Assembly: GCA_019459525.1 (NCBI GenBank) | Contig: JAIBEY010000020.1 | Coordinates: 1 to 58,627, forward strand | DNA from: Prolixibacteraceae bacterium | GTDB taxonomy: Bacteria > Bacteroidota > Bacteroidia > Bacteroidales > Prolixibacteraceae | Length of the DNA stretch: 58,627 nucleotides | Direction: 5' to 3' | In this document: positions 28,121 through 35,949 of the stretch, in pieces | How the letters are laid out: each line of letters starts with the position of its first letter | Numbering within the stretch: position 1 is the stretch's first letter | The notes under the pieces: model-generated | What the model was told of the DNA's origin: nothing | The model's input: only the letters and a program-made list of their open reading frames with translations | The model's database searches: none | Program-made: the position numbers and the translations under genes

Positions 28121-28273
28121 AGTTTTCAAATGTGTCAGGCAACCAACCGGAAGCTTTTTCGAAATTAGCACTTAAAAGGTTCTGATTATACTCCGAAGCA
28201 GGAAAACATCCAAATAAAAATACCCGAAGGTTTTAAACCAACACTTTCCCGCCTTCAGTTTTTAATATGCTGA

Positions 28274-29095
28274 TTAAACAGGGACGTTTGTTTTTTCCGA
28301 TACGCACAATGTGTGCAGAACCTTATTGCTCTCGTTTTCAAATCGTTTTACCAATTCTTCGAAACTTATGTAATACGCGTTGAAATTATAACCATCAACA
28401 CAAACGGCACGGGTATTGGCGCAAATAGTTACCCTGAAAATTCCGTGCTGTCCTTGTTGGTTTTGCTCGTTCAGGTAAAGCATTGCTTGCACCTGAGTAG
28501 CCGTAGCGGTGTAAATCGTACAGGTTTCGCGAATGGTTTTTGCAGAACCGAGCACATAAATCTGGTCGTATTTGCGGCCTCCTAATGTTTGCCCCAACAC
28601 CTGCTGTGCACGTCGTGAATCCTGATTGCCGGTACATATAAAAACATCCGAATTGTTGCGCAGTTCGTTTTCAAGAAACTGATCATCGTCGGCGGTTCCG
28701 GCAAGCAAACAGGTAATGTGGTTTCCGGCGGCGCGCAGAGCAGCTAAAACAGGGTAAAGTGCAATCATGCTTTCCGGATTGACTACGCACAGAACAGTAC
28801 CAAAATGTTCAATCCGGAAAGGTTCGCCAAACGGCCCTTCCAGCTCCAACTCAATATGCGTTGGGCATGGGTTGAGTAAGGCTGACAGTTTTTCGGGAAT
28901 GGAAGGGGCAATTACTGTAAGTGTTTCACGGCTCGCATCTGCCTTTACGATGGGTAAGGTAATGGCGGCACCATTCGTTGTCCGGAGAATAACATACTGG
29001 CCCGGGTTAAACGTGTTGAATGTTCCGGAAGGTTTGATTTCCAGCTTGTACAAGTGTTCTGAAAGGTTTTTTCGGGATACTATTTTGGTCGTCAT
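28274..29095 (-). CDS. NfnA/SudB-like FAD/NAD-binding reductase with degenerate iron-sulfur site
   Basis: The start MTTKIVS at 29095 matches the family N-terminus; an upstream ATG adds 14 residues. The 273-residue protein has the ferredoxin-reductase fold of 'sulfide/dihydroorotate dehydrogenase-like' NfnA/SudB subunits: a flavin domain (about 1-100, FNPGQYVILRT) and an NAD-binding domain (about 105-225, VLGSAKTIRETC). The C-terminal [2Fe-2S] motif, normally DGTGMCGGCRVT…ACVDG, reads QGQHGIFRVT…AVCVDG. Only the last cysteine survives. No NfnB/GltA-like partner is adjacent. It may have lost the cluster or gained another role. It stands 153 bases upstream of the PEP-binding-domain gene on the same strand. 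Confidence 0.8.
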   Translation of the reverse strand: MTTKIVSRKNLSEHLYKLEIKPSGTFNTFNPGQYVILRTTNGAAITLPIVKADASRETLTVIAPSIPEKLSALLNPCPTHIELELEGPFGEPFRIEHFGTVLCVVNPESMIALYPVLAALRAAGNHITCLLAGTADDDQFLENELRNNSDVFICTGNQDSRRAQQVLGQTLGGRKYDQIYVLGSAKTIRETCTIYTATATQVQAMLYLNEQNQQGQHGIFRVTICANTRAVCVDGYNFNAYYISFEELVKRFENESNKVLHTLCVSEKTNVPV

Positions 29096-29161
29096 TTTAG
29101 TTGATTTGAATGAAAAGCGGAAGATAGATTGATTCAAACGGAGAAAAAAAAACTATACCCG

Positions 29162-29183
29162 AATTACGTGTTTCCTTTACGTG
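29162..29183. promoter_or_regulatory. Candidate regulatory site upstream of the NfnA-like gene
   Basis: AATTACGTGTTTC (29162-29174) is identical to the 13-mer upstream of gdhA at 22757-22769. A second TTTACGTG copy follows at 29176-29183, forming direct repeats about 70 bases before the start codon. The binding protein is unknown. Confidence 0.4.
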
Positions 29184-29237
29184 AAAAACGGAAAGACCAA
29201 TATTCTTAATGCAGCGTTACAGGAACTTTGCCGATGG

Positions 29238-30497
29238 CTATTTGGCTGGTGTGTTCAGGTATTTTCCGGAAATAAATCTGATTGGGTACCAGGCTGCCAG
29301 AAAACCAATGCCGGAAACCAGCAGGAAAATAGCCAGGAAATCGCTGAACCGGATCTGGACCGGATAGGCTGTGAAAATAAAAGAGCCTTCGTTCCCGGGG
29401 ATTTTCAGTAACCCGAATTCAATTTGAACCCAGCACACGATTAGTCCCAATATAATCCCGAAAGCAGCGCCCAGCAGCGAAATCATCCAGCCTTCGAACA
29501 GAAAAACAGTGCGGATTAATTTTTGGTTGGCTCCCATGCTTTGGAGCGTAGCAATGTCGGCCTTTTTGTCGATAATCAGCATCGAGAGCGAGCCTAAAAT
29601 ATTAAAGGAGGCAATAACCAGGATGAATCCGAGGATAAAGAAAATGACCCATTTTTCGGATTGCATCACCTTATAAAAAAGTTCGTGTTGTTCGAACTGG
29701 GTTTTCACCACAAACGTATTGCCCAATATGCGGCTAATTTCTTCTTTGGCCAAATCTTCGGATATGCCCGGTCTCAGCACAATCTCAACTGCACTGACCT
29801 GGTTTTCCATCTGAAATAATTCTTGCGCATAGCCGAAGGGAACCAGAACATATTTGGAATCGATTTCCTGCTGGTTGGCAAATACTCCGGATGCATAAAT
29901 GGTGTTGTGATTGAATGCGTTGGAAAGGCTCGGCCGCCCGCTCGTACCTTTTTTCAGGGTGTAAATATGAATAGGATCAGAAAAATTGAGTCCAACCGAT
30001 AAATAGTAGGCCACTCCCTGTCCAACTACGGCAAAAGGAATTTGTTCAGCTTCCAGAATGAAACGGCCACTGGTGATGTAACTGGTGTCGAGCCCTGAAA
30101 TTTCGTTGTAGTTGGCCGGAACGCCTTTGATGGTTGCAAAGTAGGTGCGGTCAACTCCGTATCTTAGCATGGCGTCTTCTTCAATAACCGGAGTAACGGT
30201 GGCAACCCCGGACAATTGCCTGAGGGCATCAAAATTACCTTGATCGGGACCAAACGATTTGCCTTGCGCAGCCGTAATTTTAATATCAGGATCGAAAGAC
30301 GAAAACATCGATTTTATGGAATATTCGAGCCCGTTAAATGCCGAAAGAATGGTTACCAACGCAAAAGTACCCACGGTAACACCGGCAACCGAAATGCCTG
30401 AAATCAGGTTGATAATATTGACTGACTTCTTTGAAATCAGGTAACGACGGGCGATATAGAAGGCAGTTTTCAATGGGTTATTTCCAGGCTTTAACAA
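29238..30497 (-). CDS. ABC transporter permease, LolC/LolE type (FtsX-like)
   Basis: The 419-residue inner-membrane protein has one N-terminal helix (about 28-50, SGISVAGVTVGTFALVTILS), a large periplasmic MacB-like domain, and three C-terminal helices (about 275-300, 320-350, 380-405) of an FtsX domain. ARRYLISKKSVNIINLIS is typical of lipoprotein-releasing permeases. It would form the membrane part of the complex that extracts lipoproteins for the outer membrane, with an ATPase encoded elsewhere. Its first 20 bases overlap the end of the methyltransferase gene, showing translational coupling. LolC and LolE are not distinguished in Bacteroidota. Confidence 0.88.
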   Translation of the reverse strand: MLKPGNNPLKTAFYIARRYLISKKSVNIINLISGISVAGVTVGTFALVTILSAFNGLEYSIKSMFSSFDPDIKITAAQGKSFGPDQGNFDALRQLSGVATVTPVIEEDAMLRYGVDRTYFATIKGVPANYNEISGLDTSYITSGRFILEAEQIPFAVVGQGVAYYLSVGLNFSDPIHIYTLKKGTSGRPSLSNAFNHNTIYASGVFANQQEIDSKYVLVPFGYAQELFQMENQVSAVEIVLRPGISEDLAKEEISRILGNTFVVKTQFEQHELFYKVMQSEKWVIFFILGFILVIASFNILGSLSMLIIDKKADIATLQSMGANQKLIRTVFLFEGWMISLLGAAFGIILGLIVCWVQIEFGLLKIPGNEGSFIFTAYPVQIRFSDFLAIFLLVSGIGFLAAWYPIRFISGKYLNTPAK

Positions 30498-31293
30498 TCA
30501 GGCCAGTTCCGCTTTTGTGTTTTATCGCCAGGTCGAAAAAGTTCAGTACCAAGGCAAAAGGATAAACGATGAGGTAATAAAACGGAAGCAGAACAAAGAA
30601 TATTTTACTGGCACCCAGCATCAGGATCGGGTATTTCATCGATAATTTCCACGATATTTTCCCCGGAGTTCCGTACGAGTATCGGGCTTCTACTTTGCTG
30701 AATCCCACCGATTTCAGTTTCCTCTGGATGTCGCCAAGGTTGTAGCCATCGCGAACATGCTCTTCGATAAAACCATGAACTCCTTCTTCATGGTCGTGCG
30801 AATCGGAACCACCCTGATCGGATGGAGTTGAAATGAGCAACAGTCCGCCAGGTTTCATCGAAGCATAAAAGTTCCGGAAAACCTGAACGTCTTCTTCAAT
30901 ATGCTCCATCACATCAACCGAAAGCACCAGGTCGTAGGTATTCGCTTCCTGAAATTGGGTCAGATCGGCCAGTTCAAATTTTACCCGATCAACCAGGCCA
31001 GCTTTGGCCATAAACACGTTGCAATCCTCAATCTGTTCGGGTTTGATGTCAACCGCCTTGATGTGGGCAGCCGGAAACCAACGTGCCATACGGTAAGTAT
31101 ATTGACCAAAACCAGAACCGGCATCGAGAATAGCTTTTACTTCAGGAGAAGAATGTGTGCGTTTGCGGAGTTCTTTGCGGATGTGCCAGGCCCGAAGCAA
31201 AAGCAAATCGAGCAACTGGTAAAAGAGCTTGCGTAAAACCGGATGCTGGTTGAATACTTTTCCCAGCGAACGTTTAATCGGATCGTATTGCAT
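30478..31293 (-). CDS. Class I SAM-dependent methyltransferase with C-terminal membrane segment
   Basis: The 271-residue protein has motif I ILDAGSGFGQYTYRMA (about 55-70), VDIKPEQIEDC, LVLSVDVMEHIEEDV and PGGLLLISTPSDQGG, the standard Rossmann methyltransferase set. Residues about 225-255 are strongly hydrophobic (FFVLLPFYYLIVYPFALVLN), so it is likely anchored to the inner membrane. The substrate is unknown; similar proteins act on quinones, lipids or glycans. Its end overlaps the LolC/E-type permease start. Upstream, 31294-31382 holds short imperfect repeats of TCTTGA/TCAAGA words and no gene. Confidence 0.87.
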   Translation of the reverse strand: MQYDPIKRSLGKVFNQHPVLRKLFYQLLDLLLLRAWHIRKELRKRTHSSPEVKAILDAGSGFGQYTYRMARWFPAAHIKAVDIKPEQIEDCNVFMAKAGLVDRVKFELADLTQFQEANTYDLVLSVDVMEHIEEDVQVFRNFYASMKPGGLLLISTPSDQGGSDSHDHEEGVHGFIEEHVRDGYNLGDIQRKLKSVGFSKVEARYSYGTPGKISWKLSMKYPILMLGASKIFFVLLPFYYLIVYPFALVLNFFDLAIKHKSGTGLIVKAWK

Positions 31294-31382
31294 TTATTAG
31301 TCTTGAGTGTTAGAATATTAGAGTCTTGAATTTTCGAGTGCAGAACTGTTTTCACTCAAGATTCAAGATTTGAAATTCAAGG

Positions 31383-31721
31383 TTATTCCTTGAGCAGCCG
31401 GTCGATGTTATCGATGTAATCGAGGCTGTCGTCGATATGGAAATCGAGTTGCGGCACAATACGGAGTTGTTTACCCACCTTAATTCCGAGCAACCCACGG
31501 ATTCTGGACTGATGATGTTTGATTTCGAGCAATGTTGCAGCGCCTTTTTCTGACGGGAAAATGCTGAGATAAACCCGTGCAACCGATAAATCCGGAGAAA
31601 TCCGAACATTGGTTACGCTCACTAATATTCCGTGAAACAGGTCTTTACCTTCTTTCTGCAAAATATCAGCAAGATCTTTTTGCAGCAATCGGGATATTTT
31701 ATTTTGGCGTGTTGTTTCCAT
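31383..31721 (-). CDS. rbfA: Ribosome-binding factor A
   Basis: The 112-residue protein (start METTRQNKISRLLQKDL at 31721; upstream in-frame codons give a non-conserved leader) is the KH-fold 30S maturation factor. VSVTNVRISPDLSVARVYLS followed by a charged helix and LRIVPQLDFHIDDSLDYID match RbfA well. It binds pre-30S ribosomes near the 16S rRNA 5' end and is needed for cold growth in other bacteria. It is divergent from the YqaA-type gene, with 76 bases between the starts. It may be co-transcribed with the methyltransferase and permease downstream. Confidence 0.94.
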   Translation of the reverse strand: METTRQNKISRLLQKDLADILQKEGKDLFHGILVSVTNVRISPDLSVARVYLSIFPSEKGAATLLEIKHHQSRIRGLLGIKVGKQLRIVPQLDFHIDDSLDYIDNIDRLLKE

Positions 31722-31748
31722 CGTTTTTCGTTTTTGAAAATTATGAGC

Positions 31749-31776
31749 CAAAGGTATTAATTTACTTTTACTTTTG
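31749..31776. promoter_or_regulatory. Divergent -7 boxes between rbfA and the YqaA-type gene
   Basis: On the minus strand TACCTTTG (31756 to 31749) lies 27 bases before rbfA. On the plus strand TACTTTTG (31769-31776) lies 21 bases before the ATG at 31798. Both match TAnnTTTG. The word CTTTTGCCTT occurs twice (31771-31780 and 31785-31794). No clear -33 TTG is seen on either strand. Confidence 0.45.
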
Positions 31777-31797
31777 CCTTTTAACTTTTGCCTTACC

Positions 31798-32238
31798 ATG
31801 GAAGGACTTTTCGATTACGGCCTTTGGGGATTATTTTTGGCCAGCTTTCTGGCCGCAACAGTGGTGCCTTTCAGTTCCGAAGCCTTACTTACGTTGTTGA
31901 TTGCCAACGGAACCGATGTTACCTCGGCAGTTATGGTTGCCTCTGCCGGAAACTGGTTGGGTGGCATGAGCAGCTTTGCCATTGGTTATTTGGGTAAATG
32001 GGAATGGATTGAAAAATACCTCCGCATCAAACGCGAAACCATCGAAAAATGGCACGCCCGAATGTATAAACGGGGAGCCATTTTTGCCTTTCTGAGCTGG
32101 GTACCGGCCGTTGGCGATATCTTTGCCGTCGGGCTTGGAATTTTGCGGGCCAATATCTGGATAACTGCCTTGGCTATGCTCGCCGGAAAACTGTTGCGGT
32201 ATGTGGTTTGGGCCTGGCTGAGCGGGCTGGTGTTTTAG
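31798..32238 (+). CDS. YqaA/DedA-type inner-membrane protein (VTT domain)
   Basis: The 146-residue membrane protein starts at ATG 31798 (a TTG eight codons earlier is less likely). Segments LASFLAATVVPFSSEALL, ASAGNWLGGMSSFAIGYLGK and GAIFAFLSWVPAVGDIFAVG are the re-entrant loop and helix pattern of the small YqaA branch of the SNARE-associated/DedA superfamily. Such proteins are implicated in lipid scrambling or envelope homeostasis; the exact role here is unknown. It is a single-gene unit divergent from rbfA. The 134 bases after it hold nothing recognisable. Confidence 0.88.
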   Translation: MEGLFDYGLWGLFLASFLAATVVPFSSEALLTLLIANGTDVTSAVMVASAGNWLGGMSSFAIGYLGKWEWIEKYLRIKRETIEKWHARMYKRGAIFAFLSWVPAVGDIFAVGLGILRANIWITALAMLAGKLLRYVVWAWLSGLVF

Positions 32239-32372
32239 GATTGCAAATCAAGAGCAAAGAAGGGCCAATGTTCGGAACGATATGCAGTTGCCGACTGCGA
32301 GTTGCTTTCCTGGTGAGTCACACAGCCATTATTGTGGACTGCGGGCTTTGTTGTTCGTACCGAAACCCCTAT

Positions 32373-33215
32373 TTATTTTTTTATAGTTACCGTTGGGGGT
32401 GGAGGTGGGGGTAGAGTTAGTTGACTTTTTGTCTTACCAGAAGATTCAATTGATTCGAACGCCATAATCATTTCATTTGCGTTATTTACTACTTTTCTAA
32501 TTACACCATTTCTGTCTATAATTAAATGAGTAGGGTACATATTGATGCCTAATTCTTTACTTAAAAATTGTTTCTGATTTGCAATAACTGCATAGCTGAA
32601 TGGTTTTTTCGATAAAAACTGAGTTAATTTTTCTTGCTGGTCAAATGCTAAACTTATAAAGACAATGTCATTACGATTTTGATATTTTTCAACAAGCTCA
32701 TTCAAGACAGGGAATTCAGCAACACACGCCTTGCAGGCAATGAACCAACATTTGATTACAGCAATTTTACCTTTCGTATTCTCGTTGTTATATTCAAGTC
32801 CATTCAAATCTTTAAAATAAAATTCCGGAAAGGCTTTTCCTTCCATTTTAAAGTTATTGTAAGCATATGTCGAAACGTTTTTAATTGTTTCACAGATACT
32901 TTTATCTGCTGTTTCGTCTAGCTTATAAAGTTGGTAATGATTTGTGTTACCCTTTGAGATTAATTTTAAGGGAATATACTCTCCCGAAGTAAGTTTAGAC
33001 AAAAACTCTCCTTTTGAAATTATTTTCGAAAAATTGTCAATAGCGATAAAATCTGATGATAAGACTATATTATTACTGTGATAGGCCCACCATTTCGGAA
33101 AATCTTTTTCAAGGTTTTTAAAAACAATATTGGGTTGATTCTGGCCTTGCTTTTCTGAATGACAAACCAATATCGAAAATGTTATTAAGACTGACAATAA
33201 AATAACTTTTTTCAT
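32373..33215 (-). CDS. TlpA-like thioredoxin-fold exported protein
   Basis: The 280-residue protein has a signal peptide (about 1-20, possibly with Cys18 as a weak lipobox), an N-terminal region unique to the family, and a thioredoxin domain (about 125-250). The redox motif is CKAC (WFIACKACVAEFP), with VFISLAFDQ and MYPTHLIIDRNGVIRKVV, as in TlpA/ResA-like disulfide reductases. The C-terminus ends in a run of six prolines before TVTIKK, which is unusual. The DNA is more AT-rich than the surroundings and codon use is less GC-ending, so recent acquisition is possible. There is no partner gene nearby. Confidence 0.85.
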   Translation of the reverse strand: MKKVILLSVLITFSILVCHSEKQGQNQPNIVFKNLEKDFPKWWAYHSNNIVLSSDFIAIDNFSKIISKGEFLSKLTSGEYIPLKLISKGNTNHYQLYKLDETADKSICETIKNVSTYAYNNFKMEGKAFPEFYFKDLNGLEYNNENTKGKIAVIKCWFIACKACVAEFPVLNELVEKYQNRNDIVFISLAFDQQEKLTQFLSKKPFSYAVIANQKQFLSKELGINMYPTHLIIDRNGVIRKVVNNANEMIMAFESIESSGKTKSQLTLPPPPPPTVTIKK

Positions 33216-33771
33216 AATTGTCTGATTATATATGTACTTGTAAAATTATGCATAACAATTGTACCCCCTAACATGCGGGTATTTTGCGTTAGTTTGAATT
33301 GCTAATTAATTGATGTTTATGATTTTGAATGAAATGAAGGATTCGGGGGCGGAATGAAGATTGCATATTTCAAAAATTAGTTCGTTGATTCTTCCAAAAA
33401 TAAAAAATACTTTTCGAATAATCATAATTTTTGATTACTATTTGGGTTGTCCAACAGAGTTTTATCTGGTCTAGACCACCTCAGAGTTTGCTAAAAAATT
33501 TCTGGCAGCGGCTTTGGGCCAGATATCCGGATGAGCCGGAACAAAATCTACCAAGCTTAAAATATTTAACCATCCAATTCGTCCTCCAGATAAGAAGGGA
33601 TTAAGAACTGAGCCATTCTGCTGTCATAAGCTGAAAAAACCGGTTTATCATTTATCCTCTAAAATCAGTCATTCACCTATTGAATTTGCTGGATTATCTA
33701 CCCTGCTAAACATTGGTAAGGAACAAATCAGGAAATTTGGCGCGAATTAATTAATGAACAATTTACATACA
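33216..33771. other. Gap with degraded, non-genic sequence
   Basis: These 556 bases contain no intact gene. On the plus strand about 33485-33750 has two overlapping short open stretches. One reads QSLLKNFWQRLWARYPDEPE; another, broken by one TGA, ends SPIEFAGLSTLLNIGKEQ then TAA at 33750. They look like eroded coding sequence, but I cannot assign a family. The first 200 bases are AT-rich and would include the promoter of the TlpA-like gene. Confidence 0.3.
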
Positions 33772-33799
33772 GGAAACGTTTCTCGTTAAAAATGTTTCC
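33772..33799. promoter_or_regulatory. Candidate TetR operator before the efflux operon
   Basis: GGAAACGTTT (33772-33781) and AAATGTTTCC (33790-33799) form a near-perfect inverted repeat (9 of 10 positions) with an eight-base spacer. It spans the first possible ATG (33792), which favours translation from ATG 33834 and binding by the regulator encoded just downstream. Confidence 0.5.
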
Positions 33800-33833
33800 T
33801 TTCTTTGTTCCGAAATTAAAAGTTAACTCAAAA

Positions 33834-34493
33834 ATGCACGACAAATTGAATTTTGAAGATCCTAAATTTTGCGCCATTCTGGACCGAACGGTTGAGCTGT
33901 TCTATGAATTTGGGATCAGAAATTTAAATATGGACGATATCAGCCGAAGCTTGGGTATTTCAAAAAAAACACTTTACCAGTATGTGAAAAGTAAAGAAGA
34001 CCTGATTGAAAATCTTTTCTACTACGATGAAATGAAATGGGATATCGAGTTTTCGAAGATTAAACCGGGCGAACTGAATGCCATTGAAGTATTATTCAAA
34101 GCCAGTTTGATGGTCTTTGAGGAAATGGGCAGGCTAAACCCGAAATTAAAATTTGAACTAAAAAAATATTACGAGCACCTCGCTAATCAGTTTATGGTGC
34201 GCAGGCAGAATCATATTTTTAACCTGATCAGCAGAAATTTGGAGAAAGGAATCAAAGAAGGGCTTTACCGGAGCGATGTAAATGTTGATTTGGCTGCCGG
34301 TTTGTATGTCAGGAATTTGGTTGATGTGCACAACAAGGATTATTGCTTCGTTGAAAATATCACCTTCGAACAACTTTTTGAGGTGATGTTCGAAAACCAT
34401 ATCCGGGCCATTTCTACCCCCGAAGGATTAGCTTATTTCGAAAAACGTAAAGCGGAAGTTATCCAATCTAATAAAAATATTTTTAACCAATAA
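33834..34493 (+). CDS. TetR/AcrR-family transcriptional regulator
   Basis: The start at 33834 (MHDKLNFEDP, 219 residues) is chosen because the upstream ATG 33792 lies inside a palindromic site. The N-terminal helix-turn-helix is MDDISRSLGISKKTLYQYV (about 28-46), followed by KSKEDLIENLF. The remaining 150 residues form the helical ligand-binding and dimer domain. It is the first gene of a TolC/HlyD/RND operon (13 bases to tolC) and probably controls the operon and itself. The ligand is unknown. Confidence 0.9.
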   Translation: MHDKLNFEDPKFCAILDRTVELFYEFGIRNLNMDDISRSLGISKKTLYQYVKSKEDLIENLFYYDEMKWDIEFSKIKPGELNAIEVLFKASLMVFEEMGRLNPKLKFELKKYYEHLANQFMVRRQNHIFNLISRNLEKGIKEGLYRSDVNVDLAAGLYVRNLVDVHNKDYCFVENITFEQLFEVMFENHIRAISTPEGLAYFEKRKAEVIQSNKNIFNQ

Positions 34494-34506
34494 AGAATAC
34501 ACAAAC

Positions 34507-35937
34507 ATGTTCAGAAAACAAAAACAGATTCTATTGCTGGCAATCATGGTTCTGTGCGGAGCCGTGACAGCCATTGCGCAGGAGCTCGTGAAGCTTTCCC
34601 TTCAGGAGGCTTTAGCGTTGGCTTCTAAAAACAACACCAACATTCTGAATTCCGATCTTGATCTGAAAATTGCCCAGAAAAAGGTTTGGGAAACAATTGC
34701 CACCGGGCTTCCTCAAATCTCGGGGAAAGGAACTTATCAACACATTTTTAAAGTTCCGACGATGAGCTTTGGTGGTAGTACCGTTTTGTCGAATACCGAA
34801 GTTCCGTGGAACGATGCTACACAAAGTGGCACAATGAGTTCGCTGACCCTTTCAACCGGTGAAAAGATCTACCTGAACAGCGAGGCTGGCGCCCCTATCG
34901 AACTTGCCCTAAAAAACAGTACAACATTCGATTTAACGCTTTCGCAGTTAATATTCAGCGGATCGTATATTGTTGGTTTACGGGCCACCCAGGTTTACTA
35001 CGGGTTGACCAAACAGAACGCCGAAAAAACCAGGCTCGATGTGATTGAAACGGTGACGAACACATACACCATGATTCAGTTGGCGGAAGAAAGTAAAAAG
35101 ATTTTGAGCCAAAACCTCGAAAACATCAACAAAACGCTGTACGAAATCTCGGAGATGAACAAGCAGGGTTTCCTCGAAAAAACGGATGTCGATCAGTTGG
35201 AAGTAACAGCCAATACGATCAGAAATGCCATGAACCAGATTGATAGCAACCTGAATATGGCTTACCGTTTACTGAAAATCCAACTGGGCATGGAAGATGC
35301 TGAGAAAATTGAGTTAACCGATAGCCTGGAGTCGGGCGAGTCGCTTACCAAATCGAGTCTTGAGCTAATCACCGAAACATTTAATCTCGGTCAGAATATT
35401 GATTACCAACTGATACAGACTTCTGAAAAAGCAGCTAAACTTGAGCTGGACCTGGCCAAAAGTAATTATCTCCCAACTATTGCAGGTTTCTATAACCATA
35501 CTGAAAAATTAAAAGCCCCGGCTTTCGATTTTGCCCCCAAAGATCTTATCGGGATTAATCTGAGCCTTCCTATTTTCAGTAGCGGGCAACGTATGTCAGT
35601 GGTAGCGCAAAAACGAATGGCACTCGAAAAAGCCAAAAATACACGAATGCTGGTTTCAAGCAGCTTGGCGATGCAAGCCAGCCAATATCAGAACGAGCTG
35701 AAACTGAAACTGGAGAAATACCAGAATCAGAAAAAAAGTGCCGAGTTGTCAAACGATATTTACGAGCGGACCCTCGAAAAATACAAACAGGGAATGGCTT
35801 CGAGCATGGATTTGATGACCAGTCAAAACCAATACCTGAGCAACCTGACTGACTATTACCAAAGTATTTACGATGTTATAGGCGCTAAGTCGAAACTCGA
35901 AAAAATGTTCAATACCAACCAGAATACAGAAAATTAA
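34507..35937 (+). CDS. TolC-family outer-membrane efflux protein
   Basis: The 476-residue protein has a signal peptide (to about residue 24, TAIAQ) and two OEP repeats with long coiled helices. LSLQEALALASKNNTNILNS is the usual opening, and GINLSLPIFSSGQRMSVVAQ the second-half beta element. It forms the trimeric outer-membrane duct for the RND pump encoded downstream. It is the second gene of the operon, 13 bases after the regulator and 12 before the adaptor. The length is normal for Bacteroidota TolC proteins. Confidence 0.94.
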   Translation: MFRKQKQILLLAIMVLCGAVTAIAQELVKLSLQEALALASKNNTNILNSDLDLKIAQKKVWETIATGLPQISGKGTYQHIFKVPTMSFGGSTVLSNTEVPWNDATQSGTMSSLTLSTGEKIYLNSEAGAPIELALKNSTTFDLTLSQLIFSGSYIVGLRATQVYYGLTKQNAEKTRLDVIETVTNTYTMIQLAEESKKILSQNLENINKTLYEISEMNKQGFLEKTDVDQLEVTANTIRNAMNQIDSNLNMAYRLLKIQLGMEDAEKIELTDSLESGESLTKSSLELITETFNLGQNIDYQLIQTSEKAAKLELDLAKSNYLPTIAGFYNHTEKLKAPAFDFAPKDLIGINLSLPIFSSGQRMSVVAQKRMALEKAKNTRMLVSSSLAMQASQYQNELKLKLEKYQNQKKSAELSNDIYERTLEKYKQGMASSMDLMTSQNQYLSNLTDYYQSIYDVIGAKSKLEKMFNTNQNTEN

Positions 35938-35949
35938 AAATTTATACAG

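Noticed and set aside
31294-31382. Short TCTTGA/TCAAGA repeats between the methyltransferase and rbfA, considered as a CRISPR-like or integration site
   Set aside because: The words are too short and irregular, with no spacer structure or attachment-site pairing.
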